From Paractinoplanes maris (GTDB lineage Bacteria > Actinomycetota > Actinomycetes > Mycobacteriales > Micromonosporaceae), in NCBI RefSeq assembly GCF_023544465.1, contig NZ_JALPVL010000006.1, forward strand, positions 248,001 through 312,000: DNA of 64,000 nt, given 5' to 3'. A program made the translations under genes and the position numbers. Below the pieces are notes generated by a model that saw only the letters and a list, made by a program, of their open reading frames with translations, was not told the origin of the DNA and did no database searches. Position 1 is the first letter of the stretch. Each line of letters starts with the position of its first letter. Positions 52,975 to 61,931 of this stretch are shown in pieces.

Positions 52975-53010
52975 GGCGCCGGACAGGCGGTCGTCTACCC
53001 GTCCGGCGCC
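52975..53010. terminator. Terminator-like hairpin after the aminotransferase gene
   Basis: Perfect 10-bp stem GGCGCCGGAC/GTCCGGCGCC around a 16-nt loop, between the aminotransferase stop and the corA start on the minus strand. Confidence 0.65.
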
Positions 53011-53027
53011 GTCTCACTGCTGTGGCG

Positions 53028-54149
53028 TCAGCCGCGTACCTCTTCGATCGCCTCGGCGAGGCGGCGCACGCCCTCGTCGATCTGCTCGACGGTGACCGCC
53101 GAGTAGGCGAGCCGGACCGAGCTGTGACCGCCCTCGAGCAGGAAGTCGCTGCCCTTGACGACAGCCACGCCCTTTTTCATCGCGGCCGGGAAGAGCTTGT
53201 CGACGTCGACGTCGGCGGGCAGGTCGACCCAGAGGAAGTAGCCGCCGTCGGGCTCGGTGAAGGTGGCACCCGGAATGTGCTTGCGCAGCGACTCACCCAG
53301 CACCCGGGCACGCTCGCCGAGCGCGGCACTCACGGTCGCGACCGAGCGGTCGATGTCACCGGAGACGCAGAACTGGTGCACGATCGCCTCGGAGACCATA
53401 CCGGGCGAGATGTAGAGGTTCGTGGCCTTCTTGGCGATCGCGTCGATCAGCGCGGCCGGACCGACCAGGTAACCGACCCGCACGCCCGGGCAGACCGTCT
53501 TGGTGAAGCTGGAGGCGTGGACGACCAGGTTGTCCGAGTCCATCGACAGCATCGAGGGCAGGGCGTCGCCGCGGAACCGGATGTCCACGTACGGGTCGTC
53601 CTCGAAGATCGTGAACTCGTACTGAGCGGCGAGCTCGAGCAGCACCCGGCGCTTCTCGACGGACAGCGTGATGCCGGCCGGGTTCTGATAGTTCGGGATG
53701 ATGTGGGCGAGCTTGGGACGGACGCCCGACTCGAGCAGCGCGCGCAGCTCATCGACGTCGATGCCGTCGGGCCGCAGCGTGACCTGGTGCACCTTGGCCC
53801 CGAGGTTCTGCAGGCTGAGCAGCGTGCGGTCGTACGTCGGCTTCTCGACCACCACGTCGTCACCGGGGTGCACGAGGTGGTTGAAGAGGAACGCGTCGGC
53901 CTGCAGCGAGCCGTTCGTCACAATGACCTGGTCGGCCGACACGCCGTGCTTCCCGGCGATCCACTTGCGCAGCGGGACGTAACCGACGGAAGTACCGTAG
54001 GCGGTCACACCAGCCGGATCGGCGTCGAAGGCGCGCGTGGCGGCGGCCTTGAGGCCCTCGACGTCGATGATGTCCAGCGACGGAGCGCCCCGGGCGAAAG
54101 AGATCAGCTGCTCAGCGGTCATGGCCACCAGCTTACGAGCCGCCTCCAT
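53028..54149 (-). CDS. PLP-dependent aminotransferase (MocR/2-aminoadipate type)
   Basis: 373 aa from the ATG at 54149; a later ATG at 54122 is possible. Fold type I: YGTSVGYVPLRKWIAGKHG, VTNGSLQADAFLFNHLVHPG, PNYQNPAGITLS, EDDPYVDIRF, and the Schiff-base Lys in SSFTKTVCPGVRVGY near 216. It lacks the GntR domain of true MocR regulators, so it is an enzyme, probably on aromatic or branched amino acids or 2-aminoadipate. Confidence 0.94.
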   Translation of the reverse strand: MEAARKLVAMTAEQLISFARGAPSLDIIDVEGLKAAATRAFDADPAGVTAYGTSVGYVPLRKWIAGKHGVSADQVIVTNGSLQADAFLFNHLVHPGDDVVVEKPTYDRTLLSLQNLGAKVHQVTLRPDGIDVDELRALLESGVRPKLAHIIPNYQNPAGITLSVEKRRVLLELAAQYEFTIFEDDPYVDIRFRGDALPSMLSMDSDNLVVHASSFTKTVCPGVRVGYLVGPAALIDAIAKKATNLYISPGMVSEAIVHQFCVSGDIDRSVATVSAALGERARVLGESLRKHIPGATFTEPDGGYFLWVDLPADVDVDKLFPAAMKKGVAVVKGSDFLLEGGHSSVRLAYSAVTVEQIDEGVRRLAEAIEEVRG

Positions 54150-54236
54150 TCGATTTTCGTCTGCCTCGTCCGGTCCGGGCTGTGGGACACCACCCGTTAT
54201 TCTCGCGGAGTTCACCTATTAGATGGAGAGACCCCG

Positions 54237-54968
54237 ATGATCGGTCTGATACTCGCCGCCGGAGCCGGACGCAGGCTTCGTCCGTACACGGACACCCTGC
54301 CCAAGGCTCTCGTCCCGGTCGACGGGGAGACCACGATCATGGACATCTCCCTGCGCAACCTGGCCGCGGCCGGGCTGACCGACGTGACCATCGTGGTGGG
54401 CTACCGGGCCGGCGCGGTCGAGGAGCGCCAGGCCGGGTTCGAGAGCAAGTACGGCGTCAAGATCTCCCTGGTGCACAACGACAAGGCCGAGGAGTGGAAC
54501 AACGCGTATTCGCTCTGGCTGGCCCGTGACCACTTCGCGCAGGGAGCGTTGATGGTCAATGGCGACACGGTGCACCCGGTCAGCGTCGAGGAGACCCTTC
54601 TCGCCCAGCGCGGCCCGAGCATCCTGCTGGCCATCGACAACGTGAAGAAGCTGGCCGAGGAGGAGATGAAGACGGTCTTCGGCGACGACGGCCAGCTCAC
54701 CCGGATCACGAAGCTGATGGATCCGGCCGACGCCTTCGGCGAGTACATCGGCGCCAACATCATCGAGGCCTCGGCCGCCGCCGGCCTGGCCGACGCGCTC
54801 AAGACGACCTGGGAGCGCAACCCCGACCTGTACTACGAGGACGGCTTCGGAGAGTACGCCAACCGGGGTGGCCAGGTGCGGGCGGCGACCATCGGCGAAG
54901 TCGACTGGGTCGAGGTCGACAACCACGACGACCTGGCCAAGGCGCGGGACATCGCATGCCGCTACTAG
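54237..54968 (+). CDS. Sugar/polyol-phosphate nucleotidyltransferase
   Basis: 243 aa from the ATG at 54237 (GATGGAGAG upstream). NTP-transferase motif LAAGAGRRLRPYTDTLPKAL with the catalytic Lys, VNGDTVHP, FGEYIGANI and DWVEVDNHDDLAKARDI as in cytidylyl- or choline-phosphate transferases (LicC/IPCT type). It would activate a polyol or alcohol phosphate with CTP. First gene of a three-gene operon whose next members overlap it: a polyol-phosphate dehydrogenase and a CDP-alcohol phosphotransferase. Confidence 0.9.
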   Translation: MIGLILAAGAGRRLRPYTDTLPKALVPVDGETTIMDISLRNLAAAGLTDVTIVVGYRAGAVEERQAGFESKYGVKISLVHNDKAEEWNNAYSLWLARDHFAQGALMVNGDTVHPVSVEETLLAQRGPSILLAIDNVKKLAEEEMKTVFGDDGQLTRITKLMDPADAFGEYIGANIIEASAAAGLADALKTTWERNPDLYYEDGFGEYANRGGQVRAATIGEVDWVEVDNHDDLAKARDIACRY

Positions 54969-56017
54969 CCCGCAGCGTCCAGGCGCCGCTGCACATCCAC
55001 GTCCGCCGGGGCGCGGTGGCCGACCTGGGCCGGATCCTGGCCGATGGGCGGATCTCGGCCGGTGGCGACGTGGCGGTGGTGGTCGGGCCCGGGCTGGGCG
55101 AGCGGATCGCCGAGCTGATCCGGCCCTCACTGTCCACGGCCGACGTCTTCACCACGACCGGCGGCACCCTCGACGCGGCGCTGGAGCTGGCCGACAAGCT
55201 GCGATCCCGGCCGTACGACGCGGTGGTCGGCATCGGTGGCGGCACGACGGTCGACGCGGCGAAGTACGCGGCCAGCCGCTGGGGCCTGCCGATGATCTCG
55301 GTCGCCACCAGCCTGGCCAACGACGGTTTCGCCTCCCCGGTGGCCAGCCTGATCAACCAGGGGGTCAAGGGCTCGTACGGGGTGCACATCCCGTTCGGGG
55401 TGATCGTCGACCTCGATTTTGTCGAGACCGGCCCCGACCGGGTCAACCGCGGGGGCATCGGCGACGCCATCAGCAACATCAGCGCGCTGGCCGACTGGGA
55501 GCTCGCTCGCCAGATGCGCAACGAGCCGGTCGACGGCCTGGCCGCCTCGCTGGCCCGGATGGGCGCCGAGGCGGTCCTCACCATGCCCGGTGACCTGCAC
55601 GACGACGCCTTCGTCACGGTCCTGGCCGAGGCGCTGATCTCCAGTGGCCTGGCCATGGCGGTGTGCGGCAGCAGTCGCCCGGCCAGTGGCGGCTGCCACG
55701 AGATCATGCACGCGATCGACTCGCTCTATCCCGGCACCGCCTCGCACGGTGAGCTGGCCGGGCTGGGCGCGCTGTTCTGCACGTTCCTGCGGGGCGACGA
55801 GCGCCGCTTCGCCCAGATGGCCGACTGCCTGGCCCGGCACCAGCTGCCCCGCCTGCCGTCGGATGTCGGGCTCAGCGCCGAGCAGTTCGTCGAGGCCGTC
55901 GATTTCGCGCCGCGGACCCGGCCCGACCGCTTCACGATCCTCGAGCACCTCGCGATGACCCCTGACGAGATCAACGGAAAGCTGGCGCACTATGTCGACG
56001 CCGTCGCCGGCCGCTGA
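54956..56017 (+). CDS. Glycerol-1-phosphate-dehydrogenase-like enzyme (AraM/EgsA family)
   Basis: 353 aa, overlapping the previous gene by 13 nt. NAD-binding GIGGGTTVDAAKYAASRWGL near 90, the SVATSLANDGFASPVA loop, DLDFVETGPDRVNRGGIGDA, and metal-site residues in the C-terminal half (GGCHEIMHAIDSLYPGTASH). This is the group-III iron-type dehydrogenase branch that includes archaeal EgsA and bacterial AraM, which make sn-glycerol-1-phosphate. Here it probably supplies the polyol phosphate used by its neighbours. Confidence 0.9.
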   Translation: MPLLARSVQAPLHIHVRRGAVADLGRILADGRISAGGDVAVVVGPGLGERIAELIRPSLSTADVFTTTGGTLDAALELADKLRSRPYDAVVGIGGGTTVDAAKYAASRWGLPMISVATSLANDGFASPVASLINQGVKGSYGVHIPFGVIVDLDFVETGPDRVNRGGIGDAISNISALADWELARQMRNEPVDGLAASLARMGAEAVLTMPGDLHDDAFVTVLAEALISSGLAMAVCGSSRPASGGCHEIMHAIDSLYPGTASHGELAGLGALFCTFLRGDERRFAQMADCLARHQLPRLPSDVGLSAEQFVEAVDFAPRTRPDRFTILEHLAMTPDEINGKLAHYVDAVAGR

Positions 56018-56723
56018 CCCCCGCACCGCGCCCAGCGCGGCCGACTATTACGCGGTCAACCGTGGTGGTGGCCTGTTCAGCGAGGCGATCAGCCAGCGGA
56101 TCGGCGCGCGCATCGCGGTCAGCGCCCACAAGCACCGGCTCGCACCGACCGTCCTGACCGTGTTCAACCTGGGCATCGGCGGTCTGGTCTCGATCGTGGT
56201 CATCGGGGCCGCCGAGCCGATCGCCGACGGCCGCGTCTGGGCCTGGCCGATCGGTCTGCTCGCGCTGGTCGGCTGGCAGCTGGCGTACGCGTTCGACTGC
56301 GCCGACGGTCAGCTGGCCCGGGTCACCGGGCAGACCAGCGCGGCCGGCGCCCGCCTCGACGTGCTGTGTGACGTGGCCGTCCAGATCTCGCTGGTGGCCG
56401 CCCTGGCCGCGACGGCCGAGGCGCAGGTGCCGGACACCCCGGCCTGGCTGCTGGCCGCGTTCGCCGGCACCTGGATGGTCAACCTGGTGACCTCGGTGAT
56501 GCAGACGGGCGACAAGGGGGCCAGCATGGTGACCAGCCGCTCGCTGCCGGTGCGACTGGTCAAGCTGGTCCGCGACTACGGCGCGGTGATCGCGCTGGCC
56601 GGCGTGGTGCTCACGGTCATGCCGGAGTGGACGATCTGGTTCATCGGGCTCTTCACCCTGGTCAACGCGGCCTTCCTCGCGGCCAGCGTGATGTTCTCGG
56701 CCCGCGAGGCCCTGCGCGACTGA
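55992..56723 (+). CDS. CDP-alcohol phosphatidyltransferase
   Basis: 243 aa, overlapping the dehydrogenase gene by 26 nt. The CDP-alcohol motif is intact: DCADGQLARVTGQTSAAGAR followed by LDVLCD (D-x2-D-G-x2-A-R-x8-G-x3-D-x3-D). Six helices. It transfers the CDP-activated alcohol onto a hydroxyl acceptor, making a phosphodiester in the membrane. It completes the operon logic: make polyol-P, activate it, transfer it. Confidence 0.93.
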   Translation: MSTPSPAADPRTAPSAADYYAVNRGGGLFSEAISQRIGARIAVSAHKHRLAPTVLTVFNLGIGGLVSIVVIGAAEPIADGRVWAWPIGLLALVGWQLAYAFDCADGQLARVTGQTSAAGARLDVLCDVAVQISLVAALAATAEAQVPDTPAWLLAAFAGTWMVNLVTSVMQTGDKGASMVTSRSLPVRLVKLVRDYGAVIALAGVVLTVMPEWTIWFIGLFTLVNAAFLAASVMFSAREALRD

Positions 56724-56735
56724 GAGCGGCCCGGC

Positions 56736-57296
56736 TCAGGTCTTGAGGCCGCGGTCGATGAAGTCGATCAGCCACTCGAAACTCTTGTCGACGTCGGTGT
56801 CCATCTCGAAGCCGCCTGCCGCCTCGATCGTGGCGAAGCCGTGGAACAGGCTGCGCAGCAGTCTCAGGGCGTGCACGGTGTCGGCCGGGTCGATGTCGTA
56901 GCCGGCCAGCACGGCCGCGAGCGAGTCGAGCACCCGCGCTCCCCCGATGGCGATCGGGTCGTCCGGACCCTGCGGGTTGAGCGGCAGGGTGGCCGAGTAT
57001 CGCCCGGGGTGCTCGACGACGTACGACCGCAGCGTGCGGGCCGCCGCGGCCAGCGCGTCCCGCCCGGCCCGTCCCTGCAGCGCGTCGCGCAGGGCGTCAC
57101 CCACCTCGGCCAGGGCCAGCGCGGCGATCCGGCGGTTGAGGTCGGCCTGCCCGGTGACGTGCTTGTAGAGCGACGGCGTGCGGACCCCGAGCCGCTCGGC
57201 GACCAGCCCCATGGTCACGTTGGCCAGCCCGATCTCGTCGGCCAGCCCGGCGGCCGCCGCGGTGACCGCCGCCGGGTCGAGCCCCGCCCTAGGCAC
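56736..57296 (-). CDS. TetR-family regulator
   Basis: 186 aa from the GTG at 57296. TetR HTH (AGLADEIGLANVTMGLVAER, LGVRTPSLYKHVTGQADLNR) and a TetR_C WHG-type ligand domain. It overlaps the end of the hydrolase gene by 8 nt, so the two are co-transcribed. Its operator is probably the large palindrome upstream of the hydrolase. Confidence 0.93.
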   Translation of the reverse strand: MPRAGLDPAAVTAAAAGLADEIGLANVTMGLVAERLGVRTPSLYKHVTGQADLNRRIAALALAEVGDALRDALQGRAGRDALAAAARTLRSYVVEHPGRYSATLPLNPQGPDDPIAIGGARVLDSLAAVLAGYDIDPADTVHALRLLRSLFHGFATIEAAGGFEMDTDVDKSFEWLIDFIDRGLKT

Positions 57297-58122
57297 GGGC
57301 GTGCGCCTTCAGGAACGGCAGCAGCGCGGCGACGGTCTCGCCCGGGAACTGGGTGTGCGGGTAGTGCCCGGCGCCCTCGATCACCTCGAGCGTGCCCAGC
57401 CCGGCCGGCAGCGCGGCCACGATCGCCTCACCCTCGGCGCGCGGGTTGCCCCAGTCGGGGTCGAGCGAGCCCTCGATGATGAGCACCGGGCAGCGGACGT
57501 TGGCCAGCTGGGCGCCGGCGTCGGTGGCGGGTGTCTGCCCCATCTTCTGCAGCGCCTTCATCCGGCCCGGCTCGGCCAGGCTCTCGGCGTTGCGCCGCAG
57601 CTGGTCGTCCCAGTCGGCCGGCTTGCGCCCGGGGAACGCGCCGTCGAGGTATTTGTGCCACCACTTCACGCTGCCCAGCATGGCCATCATCAGCAGCCGC
57701 ACCATGCCGGCCCGGTAACTGCTGGCCTTGAGGTCGCCCATCGAGATGGCCAGTTTCCGGGTGAACGGCGCGATCTCGATGATGCCCTCGACCAGGTCGG
57801 GAGCCTGCGCGGCGGCGATGGTGACCGCGCCGCCCGAGATCGACTGCCCGACCAGCACGGCCGGGCCGCCGAGGTGGCGCACCACCGCGAGCAGGTCGCC
57901 GGCGATGTCGGTGCGGGTGTAGGACGGCCACACCGCGCTCGACTCACCGCAGCCACGGAGGTCGACGCTGGCGACGCGATAGCCGGCCGCGACCAGCTGC
58001 GGCACGACGAACCGGTAGGACTCGCGGGTGTCACCCATGCCGTGGGCCAGGACGACCAGCGGGCCGCTGCCGGTCACCTCGTAGGCGATGGTGCCACCGT
58101 CGACGGTGAGGAACTCGGTCAT
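57289..58122 (-). CDS. Alpha/beta-hydrolase
   Basis: 277 aa. Oxyanion HG motif LVVLAHGMGDTRESYRF, nucleophile Ser in VLVGQSISGGAVTIAA near 95, Asp around EGSLDPDWGNPRAEG near 217 and His in EGAGHYPHTQFPGE near 251. A complete esterase/hydrolase of the haloperoxidase-like group, cytoplasmic. Controlled by the downstream TetR gene and the palindrome before it. Confidence 0.93.
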   Translation of the reverse strand: MTEFLTVDGGTIAYEVTGSGPLVVLAHGMGDTRESYRFVVPQLVAAGYRVASVDLRGCGESSAVWPSYTRTDIAGDLLAVVRHLGGPAVLVGQSISGGAVTIAAAQAPDLVEGIIEIAPFTRKLAISMGDLKASSYRAGMVRLLMMAMLGSVKWWHKYLDGAFPGRKPADWDDQLRRNAESLAEPGRMKALQKMGQTPATDAGAQLANVRCPVLIIEGSLDPDWGNPRAEGEAIVAALPAGLGTLEVIEGAGHYPHTQFPGETVAALLPFLKAHARA

Positions 58123-58139
58123 GACTGCCTCCAGGCTTT

Positions 58140-58176
58140 GGCTAATTCCGTTAGCTAAAAGCTAATGGAGTTAGCC
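58140..58176. promoter_or_regulatory. TetR operator-like inverted repeat
   Basis: Two 17-bp arms around a 3-nt centre match at 15 of 17 positions; each arm starts GGCTAA at the outer end and has TTAGCT next to the centre. The site lies 18 bp upstream of the hydrolase ATG, where the promoter should be. TetR dimers usually bind such sites. Confidence 0.75.
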
Positions 58177-58197
58177 AGCCATGTCAACAGGGCTGCG

Positions 58198-59715
58198 TCA
58201 CACCCGTACCGGAATCGCCGACGAGGCGCCGAGGACCTTTCCGCTCGCGTCCAGAGCCTCGGCCACGACGTACTCCGGAGTGCCGGAGATGGTCAGCGTC
58301 GTCTCGAAGCCGGACCGGGCCTCCTCGACCGCGCCGCCGGCCAGCGCCCCCGGCTGGGTGCCCCAGCGGGCCCGCCACCGCGCGACTCTCGTCGCGCCGT
58401 TCCAGCTGGCCGACACGATCACGTTGCCGCCGTCGACGCGCAGGCCGAGGGCGGGCTGATCGGGCGGTGTGCCCGTCCACTCGGCCTTGTAGGCGCGGTA
58501 GGACTGGTTGTCGAGCGGCAGATGCCCGGCCAGCCGCACCGAGCCGTCGGCGTTGTGCTCGGTGAAGTGCGGCATCTGTCCCCAGCCGACGAACGAGCCG
58601 CCGTCGGCCAGCTCCCGGAAGCTGCCCTGGGTCGGCGCCGACAGCCGCTCGGGATGCAGATACTCCGCGACAAAGGTGGTCGTCCGCGCCGCCTCGTCCA
58701 CCTTGAACACGACGCCCCGCGAGTAGTCACGCTCCTTGGTCACCCCGGCGCCGTTGTCGAAGAGGCCGTACGAGCCGTCGCGCCGTTGCCGGAAATCGTG
58801 CTGCCAGGAGAAGGACGTCCGCTCGTCGACCCGGAAGTCGGACTTCTTGCCACCGATCCGCCAGCGGACGTCGCCGCTCCTCCGATCGATCTTGTAGACC
58901 GTCCAGGTGTGGCGCGCGGACGCGATGAGGTGACCGTCGGCCGACAGCCCGATCGAGTTGGCGTGGAAGTAGTCGTACGGAAGGTGGGCCGAATCCCCCA
59001 CCGGGAGCGGCGCGTACGACTCGTCCAGGCCCACGTGGTCGCTCGAGCGCCACTCGAACACCCGCCGCCCGGTCGCGATGTCGATCTCCTGGATGACGCC
59101 CTCGTGCAGCACCCCGTCCTTCGGACCGCCGACCGGGCTCAGGTCGTACGGGATCGGGTCGTAGACCCAGAAGAGCGCGGTGTTCCGCGGCGTGATCACC
59201 AGGTCGTGCTGGTCGGCCTGCTCGGTGCCGGCCGCGCGGACCCGGGCGATCTCCCGGTACGACCGGTCGGCGATCACGAACTCGCCCTGGCCGACACCCT
59301 GCCCGCCGGTGCCGCCGATGGTCCCCTCCCACCAGGTGAGGACCGGCTGGCCACGGTAGGTCTGGGCCTTCAGGTCGATGGCCACGGTGGCCGGGTCGGG
59401 CACCTTCTTGAACCACACCGGTGACCCCTGCTCATCGACGACCAGGGGACCCCACAGGCCCGTACCGGAAGCCGGGGTCAGAAAGATCGAGCCGGCCACC
59501 GTGCCGTTGGCCGGCGTCGTGATCGTGACGTCGGGCAGCGTGCGCAGGTCGGGCCGGGAGCGGTATTTCGGATCAGCGGCCGGCGCGGCGACCGGATCCG
59601 TGGGCCCGGCCGGCTCGTCGCGGCGGCCGATCGCATAGCCGGCACCGCCACCGGCGACACCGGTCAGCACGGCACCGCCGACACCGAACAGAACATTTCT
59701 GCGGGAGAGACTCAC
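58198..59715 (-). CDS. Arylsulfotransferase-like secreted protein
   Basis: 505 aa. Tat-type N terminus (SLSRRNVLFGVGGAVLTGVA). Beta-propeller of the Arylsulfotrans_2 group: TWWEGTIGGTGGQGVGQGEF, QADQHDLVITPRNTALFWVY, VFEWRSSDHVGLDESY, DYFHANSIGLSADGHLIASA and SFSWQHDFRQRRDGSYGLFD with conserved His residues. Bacterial ASST enzymes transfer sulfate between phenols outside the cell; in this actinobacterial branch the activity is not established. A short C-terminal beta domain follows. Confidence 0.9.
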   Translation of the reverse strand: MSLSRRNVLFGVGGAVLTGVAGGGAGYAIGRRDEPAGPTDPVAAPAADPKYRSRPDLRTLPDVTITTPANGTVAGSIFLTPASGTGLWGPLVVDEQGSPVWFKKVPDPATVAIDLKAQTYRGQPVLTWWEGTIGGTGGQGVGQGEFVIADRSYREIARVRAAGTEQADQHDLVITPRNTALFWVYDPIPYDLSPVGGPKDGVLHEGVIQEIDIATGRRVFEWRSSDHVGLDESYAPLPVGDSAHLPYDYFHANSIGLSADGHLIASARHTWTVYKIDRRSGDVRWRIGGKKSDFRVDERTSFSWQHDFRQRRDGSYGLFDNGAGVTKERDYSRGVVFKVDEAARTTTFVAEYLHPERLSAPTQGSFRELADGGSFVGWGQMPHFTEHNADGSVRLAGHLPLDNQSYRAYKAEWTGTPPDQPALGLRVDGGNVIVSASWNGATRVARWRARWGTQPGALAGGAVEEARSGFETTLTISGTPEYVVAEALDASGKVLGASSAIPVRV

Positions 59716-59744
59716 TTTCCGAGCCTTCCCCGGTACGGAGAAAT

Positions 59745-60920
59745 CTATCTAGGTAAGTGATCAGAGTTGGCTGTGAGCCCGGCGTAGATCTCGATCAGCC
59801 GGGGGGTGAGCACGTCCGGATGGAAATGCTCCAGATATCGCGCCCGGGCGGCCGGCGCGCGAACGGCGGCCTCGGCCCGGGCCACCGGCAGGGCCGCGGC
59901 CAGCGCCGCCGGATCGGGCTCGACAACCCAGCCCGCGTCGTCACCGACCAGGTAGGGGATGCCGCCCACGGCCGTGCCGAGCACCGGCCGGCCCGAGGCC
60001 ATGGCCTCCAGGATCACCGTGGGCAGGACGTCGTTCCAGGTCGGCACGGCGATCACCACGGACGACGCGTCCCGGACCTCGCGCATCCCCTCGCGATCGA
60101 GGACGCCGAGGTAGTGCACGTCGGAACGCTCCGCCGCGGCCGCCTCGGCCAGCGGGCGCAACTCGCCGTCGCCGGCGATCCGGAGCGGGCCGAGAGACCC
60201 GTCCGGGTGCCGCCGCCAGGCGTCGAGCAGCAGGCCCAGGCCCTTCTCGGGGGAGAGCCGGGCGCCGTACAGGAAGCCGTCACCCAGCGGAAGAGGCTCG
60301 CCCGGGTCGGGCAGGCCGTTGGGCTTGACCACGATCCGCTCGTCCGGGATGCCGTAATCGCGCAGGTGGGCGGCTATCCGGTCGGTGAGCGCGATGAACC
60401 GGTCGACCGAGCGCCAGGTGGGCCGGTGCACGGCCAGCGTGGTCGCCATCAGGGCGCTCTGGGCGGCCGAGCCGCGGTAGCACTTGTGCTGCACGGCCGG
60501 CCACCCGATCAGCTTGCCGCGGCAGTCCTGGCAGTTGTGGCCGTCGCGGAAATAGAGACCCGACGAGCAGACCTGCCGGTAGTTGTGCACGGTCTGCACC
60601 ACCGGGACGTTGTGCTTGTGGGCGGTCCGCACGACCCAGGGCGAGAGCAACGGGTACGGGTTGTGCAGGTGCAGCACATCCGGGCGCTCGGCCTCGAGCA
60701 GCTGGGACAGGTCCCGCTGGGCCGCCCGGCCATAGATCGGGGAGAGCGGCAGCAGCGCCTTCTCGGCCAGGGGCAACTCGCCGATCGAGTCGGAGCTGCG
60801 CTGGAACGGCAGCACCTCGACCCCGGCCGCGCGCAGCTGGATGATCTCGGTATCCACGATGACGTTCTCGCCGGAGGGGATCGCTTCCCGGTACCGGTTG
60901 TGCGCAACGACGACCTTCAC
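59745..60920 (-). CDS. GT4-family glycosyltransferase
   Basis: 391 aa from the GTG at 60920, preferred to the GTG at 60944 because protein-like sequence starts at VKVVVAHNRYREAIPSGENV and TAGCGT lies seven bases upstream. Middle: RPDVLHLHNPYPLLSPWVVR, NVPVVQTVHNYRQVCSSGLY and a Cys-rich loop NCQDCRGK...HKCYRG. C-terminal GT4 motif LPTVILEAMASGRPVLGTAV. It builds surface polysaccharide from a nucleotide sugar. Divergent from the fpg gene. Confidence 0.92.
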   Translation of the reverse strand: MKVVVAHNRYREAIPSGENVIVDTEIIQLRAAGVEVLPFQRSSDSIGELPLAEKALLPLSPIYGRAAQRDLSQLLEAERPDVLHLHNPYPLLSPWVVRTAHKHNVPVVQTVHNYRQVCSSGLYFRDGHNCQDCRGKLIGWPAVQHKCYRGSAAQSALMATTLAVHRPTWRSVDRFIALTDRIAAHLRDYGIPDERIVVKPNGLPDPGEPLPLGDGFLYGARLSPEKGLGLLLDAWRRHPDGSLGPLRIAGDGELRPLAEAAAAERSDVHYLGVLDREGMREVRDASSVVIAVPTWNDVLPTVILEAMASGRPVLGTAVGGIPYLVGDDAGWVVEPDPAALAAALPVARAEAAVRAPAARARYLEHFHPDVLTPRLIEIYAGLTANSDHLPR

Positions 60921-60945
60921 GCCGTTGAACGCTACCGTTGACACC

Positions 60946-61806
60946 GTGCCCGAACTTCCCGAGGTCGAGGCGCTCGCGGCCTACCTGCGCGAGCGTGCGG
61001 TCGGCCACACCGTCGAGCGCTTCGAGGTGTCCTCGTTCAGCGCGCTCAAGACCTTCGACCCGCCGCCCACCGCCGTCAACGGCCAGGTCGTCACCTCGGC
61101 CGGCCGGCACGGCAAGTTCCTCGACGTCGGCCTCGGCGCCGACCTCCACCTGGTGGTCCACCTGGCCCGCGCCGGCTGGCTGCACTACCGCGACGCGTTC
61201 AAGTCGCCGGCCCCGCTCAAGCCGGGCAGCGGGCCGATCGCCATCCGGGTGCGCCTCGACGACGGCTCGGGGTTCGACCTGACCGAGGCCGGCACCCAGA
61301 AATCGCTGGCCGCCTACCTGGTCCGGGACCCGGCCACCGTGCCCGGCGTCTCCCGGCTCGGGCCGGACGCGCTGGCCGTGTCCCGCGACGAGTTCGCCGA
61401 GCGGCTCAAGGGCCGCAACGGGCAGGTCAAGGGCGTCCTGGTCGACCAGGAGGTGCTGGCCGGCATCGGCAACGCCTACTCCGACGAGATCCTGCACGTG
61501 GCCAAGCTCTCCCCGTTCGCGCTCACCGGCAAGCTGACCGACGAGCAGATCGACACCCTCTACGCCGCGATGCGGGAGGTCGAGACCGACGCCGTCGCCC
61601 GGTCGGTGGGTCAGCGAGCGGCCGAGCTCAAGGGTGAGAAGCGGGCCGGCATGCGGGTACACGCTCGGACCGGCCTGCCCTGCCCGGTCTGCGGCGACAC
61701 TGTGCGTGAGGTGTCGTTCGCCGACAAGAGCCTGCAATATTGCGCGACCTGTCAGACCGGGGGCAAGCCGCTGGCCGATCGACGCCTGTCCAAGTTGATC
61801 CGATAG
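60946..61806 (+). CDS. Formamidopyrimidine-DNA glycosylase-family protein
   Basis: 286 aa. The start must be the GTG at 60946 because the mature N terminus PELPEVE supplies the catalytic Pro. Lys in RHGKFLDV, helix-two-turn-helix region LVDQEVLAGIGNAYSDEILH, and a zinc finger CPVCGDTVREV...YCATCQ. The finger lacks the usual Arg-Ser/Thr step (KSLQYC), as in the divergent actinobacterial/plant branch. It excises oxidised bases. TACCGT lies seven bases upstream of the GTG, so translation may be leaderless. Confidence 0.93.
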   Translation: MPELPEVEALAAYLRERAVGHTVERFEVSSFSALKTFDPPPTAVNGQVVTSAGRHGKFLDVGLGADLHLVVHLARAGWLHYRDAFKSPAPLKPGSGPIAIRVRLDDGSGFDLTEAGTQKSLAAYLVRDPATVPGVSRLGPDALAVSRDEFAERLKGRNGQVKGVLVDQEVLAGIGNAYSDEILHVAKLSPFALTGKLTDEQIDTLYAAMREVETDAVARSVGQRAAELKGEKRAGMRVHARTGLPCPVCGDTVREVSFADKSLQYCATCQTGGKPLADRRLSKLIR

Positions 61807-61931
61807 CGGCGTTCCGATCACGGTAAGTACACAGTCGGGAAAGCGGCTAGTACGTCCGCTTCTTTCCTCCCGATCCATCGGTATAGTGGCCCGGTCCCAA
61901 GGTTTTCGCGACGCGGTCCACACCCGGCCTC

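Noticed and set aside
52098..54236. Long plus-strand frame leading into the nucleotidyltransferase
   Set aside because: It runs antisense to corA and the aminotransferase; the real gene starts at the ATG at 54237 with its own ribosome site.
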